Counted from the first letter of the stretch, positions 33,815 to 43,005 are shown. The stretch is DNA of 64,000 nucleotides from Bacillota bacterium (GCA_023429995.1 JAEZCE010000073.1:1-64000), one strand, 5' to 3'. The notes: generated by a model not told the origin, from the letters alone. Program-made: numbers and translations.

Positions 33815-34837
33815 TTATGAAATTATTTTTTTCTTGGCTAAGCAGAGGCCTTCTTCATAAATTTCGATAATCCGATCCATTTGCCGATTCCACTCATGAT
33901 CGATCTCACAAAGATCCGGATGGTCTTCGAACCAAGCCAATGATTGTTTGATCCCTTCCGAAAACAAAATTTCAGGAGCAAACTCCGGAACCAATCGTTG
34001 AATCTTGCGATTGTCAAAGACTACGCTATGGGATTTATCACCCAATAAGCCATCTCCCCAGGGTGATACGGCAGCTAAAAAATCCGAAGGAATATAAACC
34101 GGATCGATCTTCACACCCGCTGCATTACCAATCGCCTGATAAATCTGATTCCAGGACAAAACCTCATCGGAGGTAATATGGAACGCCTGGCCAATCGCCC
34201 GGGGATTTCCGAGTAATCCAACAAAACCTACAGCAAAATCAGTATTATGGGTTAATACCCATAACGAACTACCATCACCATGAATGATGATTTTTTTGCC
34301 CCTGCGAATTCGGTCGATTAAAGTCCAGGGCTTACCCCAACAATCCACTCCGGCCGGAATCGAAGTCATGCCATAGGTGTGGGAAGGCCTAACAATCGTT
34401 ATCGGAAAACCCTGGTTTCGGTATGTGTCCATTAATAGCTCTTCGCAGGCAATTTTATCACGGGAATATTCCCAGTAAGGATTAACCAGCGGTGTGGATT
34501 CCGTGATGAGATAGTCGCATACGGGTTTCTGGTAAGCCGAGGCTGAACTGATAAAAATGTATTGTCCGGTACGGTTTTTGAATAGATCAATATCAAAACG
34601 AACTTGATCCGGTGTAAACGCAATCCAATCAACAACCACGTCAAATTGGTGATCTTGCAGTGCTGCCGCTGCAGATTGAGGATCGCGAATATCCCCCCTC
34701 AACAATTTCGCCCTTTCCGGGAGTAACTCACTGCGTTGCCCCCGGTTTAGCAAATATAAATCGATTCCTCTTTCCAAAGCCAATCTGGAGACTGCTTCAC
34801 TAATATTTCCGGTACCGCCGATAAACAAAACTTTCAT
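33815..34837 (-). CDS. NAD-dependent epimerase/dehydratase (extended SDR)
   Basis: 340 residues from ATG 34837, which follows AAAGGACG; the open frame upstream overlaps the HAD gene and is not coding. The Rossmann motif is VLFIGGTGNISEAVSRLA (TGGxGxI variant GGTGNIS). YIFISSASAYQKP and the YSRDKIACE segment supply the Ser and the Tyr-x-x-x-Lys catalytic pair (YSRDK), typical of sugar-nucleotide and related SDRs; RPSHTYG follows. The mRNA-binding/CSP41-like atypical branch also looks like this. Substrate unknown. It lies 52 bases after the HAD gene and is probably cotranscribed. Confidence 0.85.
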   Translation of the reverse strand: MKVLFIGGTGNISEAVSRLALERGIDLYLLNRGQRSELLPERAKLLRGDIRDPQSAAAALQDHQFDVVVDWIAFTPDQVRFDIDLFKNRTGQYIFISSASAYQKPVCDYLITESTPLVNPYWEYSRDKIACEELLMDTYRNQGFPITIVRPSHTYGMTSIPAGVDCWGKPWTLIDRIRRGKKIIIHGDGSSLWVLTHNTDFAVGFVGLLGNPRAIGQAFHITSDEVLSWNQIYQAIGNAAGVKIDPVYIPSDFLAAVSPWGDGLLGDKSHSVVFDNRKIQRLVPEFAPEILFSEGIKQSLAWFEDHPDLCEIDHEWNRQMDRIIEIYEEGLCLAKKKIIS

Positions 34838-34889
34838 CCAAACGCGTCCTTTCAAAAAGGATGTTATTGCCTGGTTGGTCTTATTGGAT

Positions 34890-35876
34890 TTAAGCCAGCA
34901 GTTTGAGGATTTCTGAAAAATTGTCACAATAATGATTACAAAGGGATTTTGTGCCGCTGCTCTCAATATTTCCCCCGCTGATGCCGATGGTTGGAAATCC
35001 GGCCAACCGTATCGAACAGACGCCAGCGCCACTGTCTTCGATACCGACCACTGAATTCCGGTCTTCAAAAGCAATCCCCAATCCTACCCTAGCTACTTCA
35101 GCATAAAGCCAAGGATGGGGTTTAGGCGACAATTCTCCTAAAGTACCAACTTCACCTTGACGTAACGGAAAACCGGCGCTAATGATGGCATCGTAAAAAT
35201 CTTTGGGATCACCCATCTTTAAAGTTCGGAAGGCCGAAAGAATTTCCGGCCAAGCTTTCTCATATAATCCCGAAGTCACCAGACCGATTTTTACACCCAT
35301 CGCCTTTAATTCATATAGAAATTCCTTAATTCCCGGGGCCGGGGTAAAAGCCCCTTCCTTACCGCCGCCATCCATGATCGCTTTCATTTCACGGTGGGTA
35401 TGTTCGAAGTAATAGTTTCTAGCGATTTCCAGGGACTTTTCCGGACAATACTTTTGAATGCAATATTTCAAATGTTCCGAAACACTATGACCCGAAACAT
35501 AAGGCAAATCGGCCTCCTCCAATTGAAAGCGCGGATTTCCGAGTAAACTGGCAGTGGTCATTTCAATAATCCAAATCCAAAATTCTTCACTGCGGACACT
35601 GGTTCCATCCAAATCCATTAATACTGCTTTCAGCGGTTTCTCAACTTTTACCGGATGAATCGGATAATAAGCCGGATACCCCATGGATGAACTCACATAA
35701 GCCAACGTATGATCCTCAAAAGCGATAAATTCTACTTTTCGATCGCCGGTGGCGGTGATGGAAACAACTCCCTCTTGTCCCACACGAAAGTGTTGATCAT
35801 TGCAGACTTCTAAAGTAATAAACCCAGATTCTTCTCCAAATCGGCCCATATCCGGAATATTAAATATTTTACTCAT
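34890..35876 (-). CDS. HAD-family hydrolase with N-terminal extension
   Basis: 328 residues. The HAD motifs are DLDGTSVRSE (about 91, nucleophile and acid Asp), LVTSG (motif II Thr/Ser), SPKPHPW (motif III Lys) and VVGIEDSGAGVCSI (motif IV), resembling beta-phosphoglucomutase-like phosphatases. Before them are about 82 residues with no HAD content (HFRVGQEGVVSITATGD, YPIHPVKVEKP), which could be a beta-rich regulatory or substrate-binding part. A cap domain lies between motifs I and II. Likely acts on a sugar phosphate. Transcribed with the SDR gene that follows. Confidence 0.85.
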   Translation of the reverse strand: MSKIFNIPDMGRFGEESGFITLEVCNDQHFRVGQEGVVSITATGDRKVEFIAFEDHTLAYVSSSMGYPAYYPIHPVKVEKPLKAVLMDLDGTSVRSEEFWIWIIEMTTASLLGNPRFQLEEADLPYVSGHSVSEHLKYCIQKYCPEKSLEIARNYYFEHTHREMKAIMDGGGKEGAFTPAPGIKEFLYELKAMGVKIGLVTSGLYEKAWPEILSAFRTLKMGDPKDFYDAIISAGFPLRQGEVGTLGELSPKPHPWLYAEVARVGLGIAFEDRNSVVGIEDSGAGVCSIRLAGFPTIGISGGNIESSGTKSLCNHYCDNFSEILKLLA

Positions 35877-36068
35877 TTGATGTCCTCATTCGATTCGATT
35901 ATTTTTTAAAACTATCCGTATCATACCAGATTAGCTACTGAAAATCCAGGCTGAACAGAGAATCCAATAAATTGATCCATTATCCGTAATCCTAAAAGCA
36001 GGGTGAAGGATCGCTCACGATAACGGATATGTTTGGTTTAAGCGAAAGACCAACTATCAAAGTGCCGG

Positions 36069-36620
36069 TTACAACAAAGTACTATGCAAAGTATCAACCT
36101 GATGAAGATGATTATAACTTAGCCGTACAAAATAACGTTTCTCCTCGTCAAAAATCAATGGCAGCAATTTATGATCCACGTCCGGGATAAAACAGTCCAA
36201 TAGATGTGACTTGGGAATCCATTGTAAAGCGCCTTCGTCGCTTTCCTTTAAAGAACCGCTAAAATCATGAGCGAGAAATATGAAAACCAGCCAATTGTAG
36301 TCCCGCCCCTCACCGGTTTCCGAAGTGATCACTTTTAGTGTGGGACTTTCCAAAGTAAGTCCTGTTTCTTCCCATATTTCCCGGATAATCGTTTGCCTTG
36401 GTTCTTCTGAGGGTTCCAGCTTCCCGCCGGGCGCCGTCCAAAAACCCTGAAACGGTTCTTTCCTGCGCTGAAGCATCAGTAATTTTCCATTGCTTTCTAA
36501 ATAACATAAACTGCTGATGCGCTGAAGCTCGGGTTCCACCCACATATCGGAGAGGGGCAAGTGAACATTCTCGCTAACCAAAAAATCATCAATCACTTTA
36601 ATGGATTGAATATCTTTCAC
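36069..36620 (-). CDS. Nudix hydrolase
   Basis: 183 residues. The Nudix box is complete: GGKLEPSEEPRQTIIREIWE followed by ETGL, matching Gx5Ex7REUxEExGU. Before it are LCYLESNGKLLMLQRRKEPF and GFWTAPG, typical of MutT-like pyrophosphatases acting on 8-oxo-dGTP or other nucleotides; a region near DDFLVSENVHLPL is extra at the N-terminus. The start overlaps the stop of the upstream HAD gene by four bases (ATGA), indicating translational coupling. Exact substrate unknown. Confidence 0.9.
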   Translation of the reverse strand: MKDIQSIKVIDDFLVSENVHLPLSDMWVEPELQRISSLCYLESNGKLLMLQRRKEPFQGFWTAPGGKLEPSEEPRQTIIREIWEETGLTLESPTLKVITSETGEGRDYNWLVFIFLAHDFSGSLKESDEGALQWIPKSHLLDCFIPDVDHKLLPLIFDEEKRYFVRLSYNHLHQVDTLHSTLL

Positions 36621-37255
36621 GGAAGTAATCCTCTTTTGGATAATTCCATTCTTAGTTGATCCGGCGATTGAAAGAGAATGGTGTCAAAACCCAACTCTTT
36701 AGCTGCGGCAATATTGGCGGAGGAATCATCGATAAATAAAATTTCAGCTGCAGTTCGCCTGCTTCTTTGCAACAACACCTGAAATATCCGGGGATCAGGT
36801 TTAATCAATTTTTCCTCACCTGAAACTACGATGTCTTCAAACCAATCAAAAAATTCATATTGATGGCGGATGGTTGCGAATTTTTCCGCCGACCAATTCG
36901 TTAAACCATAAAGTGAAAACCTTGTCGTCCCTATGCCCGTTTTCGCTTCCTCTTTAAGTTCCCGTAAAATATCAACCGTCGGCTGGATCGGACCCGCCAG
37001 AGTCTCCTCCCAACGCTGGTCATAAGCTTGAATCAATTCCTGATAAGCGGGGAAACGCTGTTGTAAATCGGCTACTCCTTCCGCGAAGGTTCGCCCCTTG
37101 TCCAATTGCCGGTTCCACTCGTCGAATCCAATTTCTCGCAAAAACCCCAGGGTTTTTGGGGGGTTATCTCCAAAAAAATTTTTATAAAGATAATGAGGGT
37201 TCCAGTCCATCAGAACACCCCCGAAATCAAAAACAACGGCTATAATTTTTCCCAT
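36617..37255 (-). CDS. HAD-IA phosphatase
   Basis: 212 residues from ATG 37255 behind CAGGAG; the frame to 37336 has no site. Motifs are VVFDFGGVLMDWNPHYLY (motif I, DFGGV type of the YihX branch), YGLTNWSAEKFA (motif II), GEEKLIKPDPRIFQ (motif III Lys) and ILFIDDSSANIAAAKELG (motif IV). YihX-type enzymes dephosphorylate sugar 1-phosphates such as alpha-glucose-1-phosphate. It is coupled to the Nudix gene. Confidence 0.9.
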   Translation of the reverse strand: MGKIIAVVFDFGGVLMDWNPHYLYKNFFGDNPPKTLGFLREIGFDEWNRQLDKGRTFAEGVADLQQRFPAYQELIQAYDQRWEETLAGPIQPTVDILRELKEEAKTGIGTTRFSLYGLTNWSAEKFATIRHQYEFFDWFEDIVVSGEEKLIKPDPRIFQVLLQRSRRTAAEILFIDDSSANIAAAKELGFDTILFQSPDQLRMELSKRGLLP

Positions 37256-37570
37256 TTTGAACTCCTGTATTAATAGGACATTGATTAAATTGAATTGAAT
37301 AATTTCCCTGTTCCCTAAGATATTAATTCGTCCCACCGTCTATGAAACCCTTTTCCGAAGATTTGTTAACAGAAAAATAATCTAACTTGTCACGCCTCAT
37401 GAAAAGTTTTTCTCAACAGCCTGTCTCCCTGAGAAAGATTAACAAGCCATAATCTTCAAAATACGCCTGGCCGCGCTATCCGAATACTTTACAAAAAGAC
37501 TGCCGGATGATAAAATCTTCAAGACTGTTTAAAATATAGCAGAATGCAACATAGACAGGAGCTTCTATTC
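37256..37570. other. 315-bp divergent gap
   Basis: Lies between the leftward HAD gene and the rightward mtnN gene. Contains a weak inverted repeat TTTCTCA/TGAGAAA near 37409-37436. No SAM or SAH riboswitch was recognised; no frame supported. Confidence 0.5.
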
Positions 37571-38323
37571 ATGCTTGGAATTATCACAGCCGTAGAAACC
37601 GAACGTGATGCGGCTTTAACCCGAATGAACGACATTAAAGCCACAACCATTTATGGCATTGAGTTTTATAGCGGCAGCATCGAAAATCACCCCTGTGTAA
37701 TCGCTTTGGCAGGGGTCGGGAAAGTCAATGCCGCCCGTTGCACCCAATTGATGGTTGATAATTTTTCTCCGGATCGCATTGTAAACATCGGCTCTGCCGG
37801 TGGCCTGCACCCCGAACTTAAAATTGGGGATGTAGTCATCTCCACATCCTGCATTCAATATGATGTCATTTTAACGCCGTTTGGGATCAAGCAAGGCGCA
37901 TTTACAGAAGACGATGACGGGTTTATTGATGCCGATCCTGATCTCATCGAGCTTTGCAAAAAAGCCATGGCTCGTTGTGTGGGAAAGGATTACCGCATTT
38001 TCACCGGTCCAATTGCTACCGGGGATGAATTTAATAATTCTCCGGAAAGAAAGAAACAATTATATCAGGATTTCGGTGCTTACTGCAACGAAATGGAAGG
38101 CGCTGCAGTTGCCCAAGTATGTTCGCTTTGTGGAGTTCCTTTCGTGATAATCCGCTCGATCTCGGATAATTCCGATAATGATACCTTGGAAATGTATAAT
38201 AATTTTAAAGGATTGGCTGCTGAACGCTGTTCCGATTTTCTTATCCATTTGATGGAAGTCATCAAAGAACAATCTGAAAAAAATAGAGGTGTTGTAGATG
38301 AATCCCAAAGTAGAGTCTTTTGA
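37571..38323 (+). CDS. mtnN: 5'-methylthioadenosine/S-adenosylhomocysteine nucleosidase
   Basis: 250 residues from ATG 37571 after AGGAGC. It cleaves the glycosidic bond of MTA and SAH, releasing adenine. The family signatures are ETERDA at the start (catalytic Glu), VIALAGVGKVNAARCTQL, RIVNIGSAGGL, and NEMEGAAVAQVC with RSISDNSD (the catalytic Asp). The product, S-ribosylhomocysteine, is used by LuxS, whose gene overlaps the end of this one by 26 bases. The pair recycles homocysteine in the activated methyl cycle. Confidence 0.95.
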   Translation: MLGIITAVETERDAALTRMNDIKATTIYGIEFYSGSIENHPCVIALAGVGKVNAARCTQLMVDNFSPDRIVNIGSAGGLHPELKIGDVVISTSCIQYDVILTPFGIKQGAFTEDDDGFIDADPDLIELCKKAMARCVGKDYRIFTGPIATGDEFNNSPERKKQLYQDFGAYCNEMEGAAVAQVCSLCGVPFVIIRSISDNSDNDTLEMYNNFKGLAAERCSDFLIHLMEVIKEQSEKNRGVVDESQSRVF

Positions 38324-38774
38324 ACTGGACCACGACCAAGTCGTAGCTCCCTATGTACGGAAAGCCAAAGTAATACAGGTCGATTCGAGGTTCCCGGAAT
38401 GTGTGGTCTCTAAATTTGATGTCCGCTTCGCCCAACCCAATCAAAAGTATATGGCCAATGACGCCCTCCATACTTTAGAACATCTTTTCGCCACGTTCAC
38501 CCGCAAATATACCGACGAACTGATTGATATTTCTCCCATGGGATGCCGGACTGGTTTCTATTTCACATTCTGTCACGACAAAGAGGCCGCTTGGGTAGCA
38601 GAGCTGGTTTGCAAAGCCCTGCGTGATGTGGTTCAATTTTCCGACCCGGTTCCCGGCGCCGTCCGGAAAGAATGCGGCAATTATCTGGAACACGATTTGG
38701 ATTCGGCCAAATTATGGGCTTCCCGCTTCTTAAGTGTACCGGAAAAAGATTTAATCAATATAAACCGCAAGTAA
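38298..38774 (+). CDS. luxS: S-ribosylhomocysteine lyase
   Basis: 158 residues. LuxS splits S-ribosylhomocysteine into homocysteine and DPD, the precursor of autoinducer-2. The metal site shows HTLEH (58-62) and the C-terminal CGNYLEHDL; the catalytic cysteine is in PMGCRTGFYF (83). The gene starts inside the end of mtnN, so it is coupled. It ends at a strong terminator shared with the next gene. The LsrB-like binding protein at 16857 is far away and its link to autoinducer-2 is unproven. Confidence 0.97.
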   Translation: MNPKVESFELDHDQVVAPYVRKAKVIQVDSRFPECVVSKFDVRFAQPNQKYMANDALHTLEHLFATFTRKYTDELIDISPMGCRTGFYFTFCHDKEAAWVAELVCKALRDVVQFSDPVPGAVRKECGNYLEHDLDSAKLWASRFLSVPEKDLININRK

Positions 38775-38838
38775 AGGTAAAGTAGACCATTTTCCTTTTT
38801 GCCGGACACCGGTGAATTGAAAAGCGATTTTGGCGCAT

Positions 38839-38889
38839 ATTCATAAAGAAGTGGCTGCTTTGAATGGGGGCAGCCACTTCTTTATGAAT
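38839..38889. terminator. bidirectional terminator luxS / aminotransferase
   Basis: Perfect 20-base arms (38839-38858 and 38870-38889; core AAAGAAGTGGCTGC / GCAGCCACTTCTTT) with an 11-base loop, between convergent genes. Confidence 0.9.
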
Positions 38890-38903
38890 CCGGTAATCGT
38901 AAG

Positions 38904-40091
38904 TTAATTCCCAACGAACTTAGCAATCCGGGAAAGTCCTTTTTCAATTTTCTCAAAAGAGGTGGCATAGGATAAACGAAAATATTCCGGGGCACCGAAG
39001 CCACTACCGGGAACCACAGCCACTTTGGCATGGTCCAATAATAAGCCGGCAAAATCATCCGCATCAGTGATAGTTTGGCCGTAATATTTCTTCCCTATTA
39101 GCCCCTTTATACTGGCAAAAACATAAAAAGCTCCATCCGGCATTATGCAATGCAAATCCGGGATTTTGTTAACCATCTCCACCATATAGTCCCGGCGCTT
39201 TTTAAACTCCCGAACCATCCCATCGATAATCTCAATCGGAGGTTTCAGCAATGCCAACACCGAAGCAGGTTGGCAAAACGAAGTCGGATTGGAAGTACTG
39301 TGACTTTGCAAGTCGCCAATGGCTTTGATAACTTTGGCATCCCCGACAGCGTACCCAATTCGCCATCCGGTCATCGCAAAGGTTTTGGAAACTCCATTAA
39401 TAACAATTGTCATATCCTTGATTTGCGGGTTTAGACTGGCAATACTGACATGTTCTCCCTCATAAATCAATTTTTCATAAATTTCATCCGAAACCACAAT
39501 AACATTCTTTTCCACCGCCACAGCCGCAATAGCTTCCAATTCCCGGCGGCTATAAACGGCCCCCGTGGGATTGGAAGGGCTATTTAAAATAAGCGCCACT
39601 GTTTTATCTGTAATAGCAGCCCGGAATTGTTCAGCCGTCATCTTAAAACCTCCGGCCTCATCGGTTGAAATAATGACCGGTTTTGCCCCCGCCAGCGCCA
39701 CTTGTTCACTATAACTCACCCAGTAGGGACCGGGAATAATCACTTCATCTTCAGGATCACAAATCACTTGGAACAAATTATAAAGGGCATGTTTTGCGCC
39801 ACAGCAAATAACCACTTGATTTGGATTATAGCTTAACCCGTGGTCGCGATCCATTTTAAAGCATACCGCCTCTTTCAAGTCCATCATACCGGAAGCCGGG
39901 GTATACTTGGTTTCGCCGCGTTTTATTGCCGCAATGGCCTCGTTCTTTATCACGTCCGGAGTATCAAAATCCGGTTCTCCGGCTCCAAAACCAATAATAT
40001 CCAAACCATCTTTGAGCATTTGTTTCGCCTTGGCATCCATTGCTAAAGTTGGGGAAGGGGTAATACCTTTCGCTCTTACCGCTAATTTCAT
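38904..40091 (-). CDS. pyridoxal-phosphate aminotransferase (aspartate type, subgroup I)
   Basis: 395 residues. Family signatures: IIGFGAGEPDFDTPD, the KYTPASGMMDLKEA substrate loop, ILNSPSNPTGAVYSRREL, VVSDEIYEKLIYEG and the PLP lysine in NGVSKTFAMTGWRIGYA (near 240). These fit AspB/AlaT-type enzymes that exchange amino groups between aspartate (or similar) and 2-oxoglutarate. Monocistronic; it converges on luxS. Substrate preference within the group is not readable, so no gene symbol is given. Confidence 0.93.
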   Translation of the reverse strand: MKLAVRAKGITPSPTLAMDAKAKQMLKDGLDIIGFGAGEPDFDTPDVIKNEAIAAIKRGETKYTPASGMMDLKEAVCFKMDRDHGLSYNPNQVVICCGAKHALYNLFQVICDPEDEVIIPGPYWVSYSEQVALAGAKPVIISTDEAGGFKMTAEQFRAAITDKTVALILNSPSNPTGAVYSRRELEAIAAVAVEKNVIVVSDEIYEKLIYEGEHVSIASLNPQIKDMTIVINGVSKTFAMTGWRIGYAVGDAKVIKAIGDLQSHSTSNPTSFCQPASVLALLKPPIEIIDGMVREFKKRRDYMVEMVNKIPDLHCIMPDGAFYVFASIKGLIGKKYYGQTITDADDFAGLLLDHAKVAVVPGSGFGAPEYFRLSYATSFEKIEKGLSRIAKFVGN

Positions 40092-40397
40092 AAAATTTGC
40101 TCCCTAAAACCGGTTTTCGACTATAGCCAAGCTGTTACGCAACATTTCCCAGTTTAATTATACAAAATATTTATTATTCTTCCACTCAGGAGCTTTATTC
40201 TCCTGCAATTTGCTGATGGCCGGACTGTATTTTATAAGGTCCTTGTATACCGTATTTTGTAACCGTAAATATTTCCAATTTAATGGGAGGTATTTCCACC
40301 GATAGAAGCGAAATAATAGCATCATTGACAATAATTAACCTTTTATCGTTAATTCTTCACAAATCAATTATTAAAGGCTTTTGAGAGGAGCCGGATT
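40092..40397. promoter_or_regulatory. gap with pfkA promoter
   Basis: A TTGACA (40325-40330), 17-base spacer and GTTAAT (40348-40353) form a plausible sigma-A promoter about 45 bases before the phosphofructokinase start. The rest of the gap shows only short inverted words (AGGAG...CTCCT) and no gene. Confidence 0.55.
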
Positions 40398-41483
40398 ATG
40401 GTAAAAAAAATAGGTGTAATCACCGGAGGCGGGGATTGCCCGGGATTGAACGCTGTTTTACGGGCAGTAGTTAAAACTGCGGTCTGTAAATATAATGTTG
40501 AGGTTATAGGCTTCAAAGATGGGTATCACGGCCTGGTTCTGGATGAATGGGTTAAGCTCGACGTTTCTAAAGCTTCCGGCATTCTGGATCGCGGCGGTAC
40601 CATTTTAGGATCTTCCAACCGGGATAATCCCTTTAGTTTTCGGGTCGAAGAAAATGGTATTGTCTCTTACGTGGATAAATCGGAGCAAGTCATGGATAAT
40701 ATACGCTCCCACGGTATCGAAGCGATGGTACTAATCGGCGGCGACGGTACTTTAACCAGCGCCCGTGATTTTGCGCGTAAAGGGCTAAATGTCGTGGCGG
40801 TTCCGAAAACGATTGATAACGATTTATCCGCAACCGATTTCACCTTTGGCTTCATGACTGCGGTAGATACTGCAACCGAAGCTCTTGACAAACTGCACAC
40901 CACCGCCGAATCTCATCACCGGATTATGGTCCTCGAGGTAATGGGAAGATATGCCGGTTGGATAGCTCTGGAATCAGGAATTGCCGGAGGCGCCGATATG
41001 ATTATCATTCCGGAAATCCCTTATGACATTCAAAAAATAGCAGGTAAAGCCCTGGAGCGTCAAAAAGCAGGCAAAAACTTCAGTATTGTGGTGGTTGCCG
41101 AAGGGGCTAAACCCAAAGGCGGCTCCATGGTAGTCAGCCAAGTGGTCAAAGATAGTCCCGATCCGATCCGTCTGGGCGGTATCGGTCAAAAAATCGCCGG
41201 AGAATTGACGGGGATAACCGGTATTGATTCCCGGGTAACAGTTTTAGGACACCTCCAACGGGGCGGAAGGCCCATCCCCTACGATCGAATTTTGTCCACC
41301 CGCTATGGAGTTGCTGCAGTTGAATTAATTAAAGAAAGTAACTATGGTATGATGGTAAGTTTACAAGGTAATGAAATCGGTGCCGTACCCATAGAAGATG
41401 CCGTTGGGCGATTGAAAACCGTACCCGCGGACAGTGAACTTATCCGCATCGCCAAAAGCATCGGGGTTGAATTTGGGGAATGA
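40398..41483 (+). CDS. pfkA: 6-phosphofructokinase (group III-like)
   Basis: 361 residues behind GAGAGGAG. It phosphorylates fructose-6-phosphate at C1. Motifs: GVITGGGDCPGLNAVLR, VLIGGDGTLTSARDFAR, VVAVPKTIDNDLSATDFTFG, MVLEVMGRYAGWIALESG and VTVLGHLQRGGRPIPYDRI. The glycine in GGDGT is typical of ATP-dependent enzymes, whereas the lysine in PKTIDND is usual for PPi-dependent or group III enzymes. The mixture suggests the ATP-using group III (actinobacterial/trypanosomal type) rather than the E. coli type. Monocistronic with its own promoter and terminator. Confidence 0.93.
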   Translation: MVKKIGVITGGGDCPGLNAVLRAVVKTAVCKYNVEVIGFKDGYHGLVLDEWVKLDVSKASGILDRGGTILGSSNRDNPFSFRVEENGIVSYVDKSEQVMDNIRSHGIEAMVLIGGDGTLTSARDFARKGLNVVAVPKTIDNDLSATDFTFGFMTAVDTATEALDKLHTTAESHHRIMVLEVMGRYAGWIALESGIAGGADMIIIPEIPYDIQKIAGKALERQKAGKNFSIVVVAEGAKPKGGSMVVSQVVKDSPDPIRLGGIGQKIAGELTGITGIDSRVTVLGHLQRGGRPIPYDRILSTRYGVAAVELIKESNYGMMVSLQGNEIGAVPIEDAVGRLKTVPADSELIRIAKSIGVEFGE

Positions 41484-41506
41484 TGATGAAATAGACTTTA
41501 TATCAT

Positions 41507-41552
41507 ATCGGGCTGTTTTGGGAACTGTTGCTATAAACGGCCCGATTTTTTT
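41507..41552 (+). terminator. pfkA terminator
   Basis: Arms ATCGGGCTGTTT (41507-41518) and AAACGGCCCGAT (41535-41546), then seven Ts, just past the pfkA stop codon. Confidence 0.85.
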
Positions 41553-41646
41553 GCAATCCTTCCTCAGGCTTAAAACCGCCTATAGCATTACAGTCTTGCC
41601 TTAGGTATGGTACGTAATGATCCCACGATTAAATTGTAAAACGCAA

Positions 41647-42123
41647 TTATATATTGGCAGTTTTTATTCTTTTAATCATTTCCGAACTGGAAATTCCTGT
41701 AACCAAAGGAATGAATTTAACTTCAACTTGATAACGAAGTATTACATCTTTTTCGGGAAGGGTATCTAGGGTATAGTCTCCCCCCTTAACATATACTTGG
41801 GGCCTAACCAGTTCAATTAAACGGACCGCAGTGGCCTCATCAAATAAAGTAACATAATCGATAGGTTCCAAAGCAGCCAAAAGTTCCAAACGTTCATTCT
41901 GCAAAATAATCGGGCGGGTAGGCCCTTTTAAGCCTCGAATAGACTGGTCGCTATTGAGCCCAACCACTAAAATATCGCCCTGAGCTTTAGCTTCTCTAAA
42001 AGTCCGTAAATGACCAACATGCAGGATATCAAAACAACCATTGGTTAAAACCACTTTGAGATTCTCGCGACGCCATTTTTCTGCTTGTTCGCTTAGTTGA
42101 TTCCTCTCTAAAATTAAACCCAT
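41647..42123 (-). CDS. RfaE2-like nucleotidyltransferase (heptose-1-phosphate adenylyltransferase type)
   Basis: 158 residues. Cytidylyltransferase-like fold: LTNGCFDILHVGHLRTFREA (HxGH motif), LVVGLNSDQSIRGLKGPTRP and VYVKGGDYTLDTLPEKDV, ending GISSSEMIKRIK. These match the RfaE domain II/HldE C-terminal domain, which activates D-glycero-beta-D-manno-heptose-1-phosphate with ATP. It stands alone without a heptose kinase in view. In Bacillota the product could serve S-layer glycans or other ADP-heptose pathways. RBS CAGGAGCGGA lies before the ATG. Family call firm, pathway open. Confidence 0.85.
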   Translation of the reverse strand: MGLILERNQLSEQAEKWRRENLKVVLTNGCFDILHVGHLRTFREAKAQGDILVVGLNSDQSIRGLKGPTRPIILQNERLELLAALEPIDYVTLFDEATAVRLIELVRPQVYVKGGDYTLDTLPEKDVILRYQVEVKFIPLVTGISSSEMIKRIKTANI

Positions 42124-42382
42124 TCGTTTTCCGCTCCTGTCTGGATGTTTTTTAATAAATTTTAATTTTTTGATCCATTAAGCATAATCATTGAACTTTA
42201 AAATAAAAATATCTCTAAAGTTACCTGCATCATTATAACATCTTTGAGAATTTTGACAAGCTTTCCAAGGTGTCCTGGAATAATATTGGGAACCCCAGTT
42301 TGCGTTTTAACTTTGGAGTAACTTGCATATTTTCAGATGAAAAAATAAAGCTAAAAAAATTCTAAGTCCGCGAGGAATTTGG

Positions 42383-42913
42383 ATGATTAAATTAATGGAC
42401 CGGGTTCAACAGCTCGATCAAAAAATACTGGGTTCACTGAAAGAAAACCAACATAATCCCCGGTTTTCCACGATAATGTCTTTTTTTTCCCACCCTCCCT
42501 ATTGGAGGCATTTGATAGTTATTCTTCTCGTAACTTTCTTGATAGTAGGGCCATCCATCGTCCGCATGCGGATTGGTTTTCTGTTAATCGCTGTCATCTT
42601 AAGCGACCAAACCTGTAATCTGATCAAAGCCTTGACGAAAAGAATCCGGCCGAATGGAGCAGGTTTACCACGAGGGAACTTTTGGAAAGATTTAGGACGT
42701 TACTCTTTTCCGTCCTCCCATTGCGCCAATAACTTTTCCGCTACGGTGTTAACGCTTCATTGGTGGCTTCCATTCGGCATTTTTTTATGCTTCTGGGCTC
42801 TCATTGTAGCCTTTTCTAGAGTCTACCTCCGAAGTCATTACCCATCGGATGTAATCGTCGGTGGTCTTATCGGGAGCGTATATGGTTTATTACTTATCCA
42901 ATTAGCCCGTTGA
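42383..42913 (+). CDS. PAP2-family membrane phosphatase
   Basis: 176 residues. Several membrane spans surround the three PAP2 signatures: KALTKRIRP (KxxxxxxRP), FPSSHCANN (PSGH-like, PSSH) and RVYLRSHYPSDVIVG (SRxxxxxHxxxD). Such enzymes dephosphorylate lipid pyrophosphates such as undecaprenyl pyrophosphate in wall synthesis, or phosphatidic acid. N-terminal 40 residues are cytoplasmic-like. It stands alone between two divergent genes. RBS AGGA is seven bases from the ATG. Confidence 0.85.
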   Translation: MIKLMDRVQQLDQKILGSLKENQHNPRFSTIMSFFSHPPYWRHLIVILLVTFLIVGPSIVRMRIGFLLIAVILSDQTCNLIKALTKRIRPNGAGLPRGNFWKDLGRYSFPSSHCANNFSATVLTLHWWLPFGIFLCFWALIVAFSRVYLRSHYPSDVIVGGLIGSVYGLLLIQLAR

Positions 42914-43005
42914 GCAAACCCGTTAAACCGGCCGCCCGAAAAACCAGAAGCAATGTGGATTTTTACTCAATTTCGCTTTGACTGCCGTTTTTTAAAGTTG
43001 ATTAG

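Noticed and set aside
34838..35074. N-terminal extension of the SDR frame
   Set aside because: It overlaps the HAD gene's coding frame and the Rossmann start is immediately at ATG 34837.
37380..37570. Possible SAM or SAH riboswitch before mtnN-luxS
   Set aside because: No recognisable conserved core; only a weak 7-base inverted repeat.
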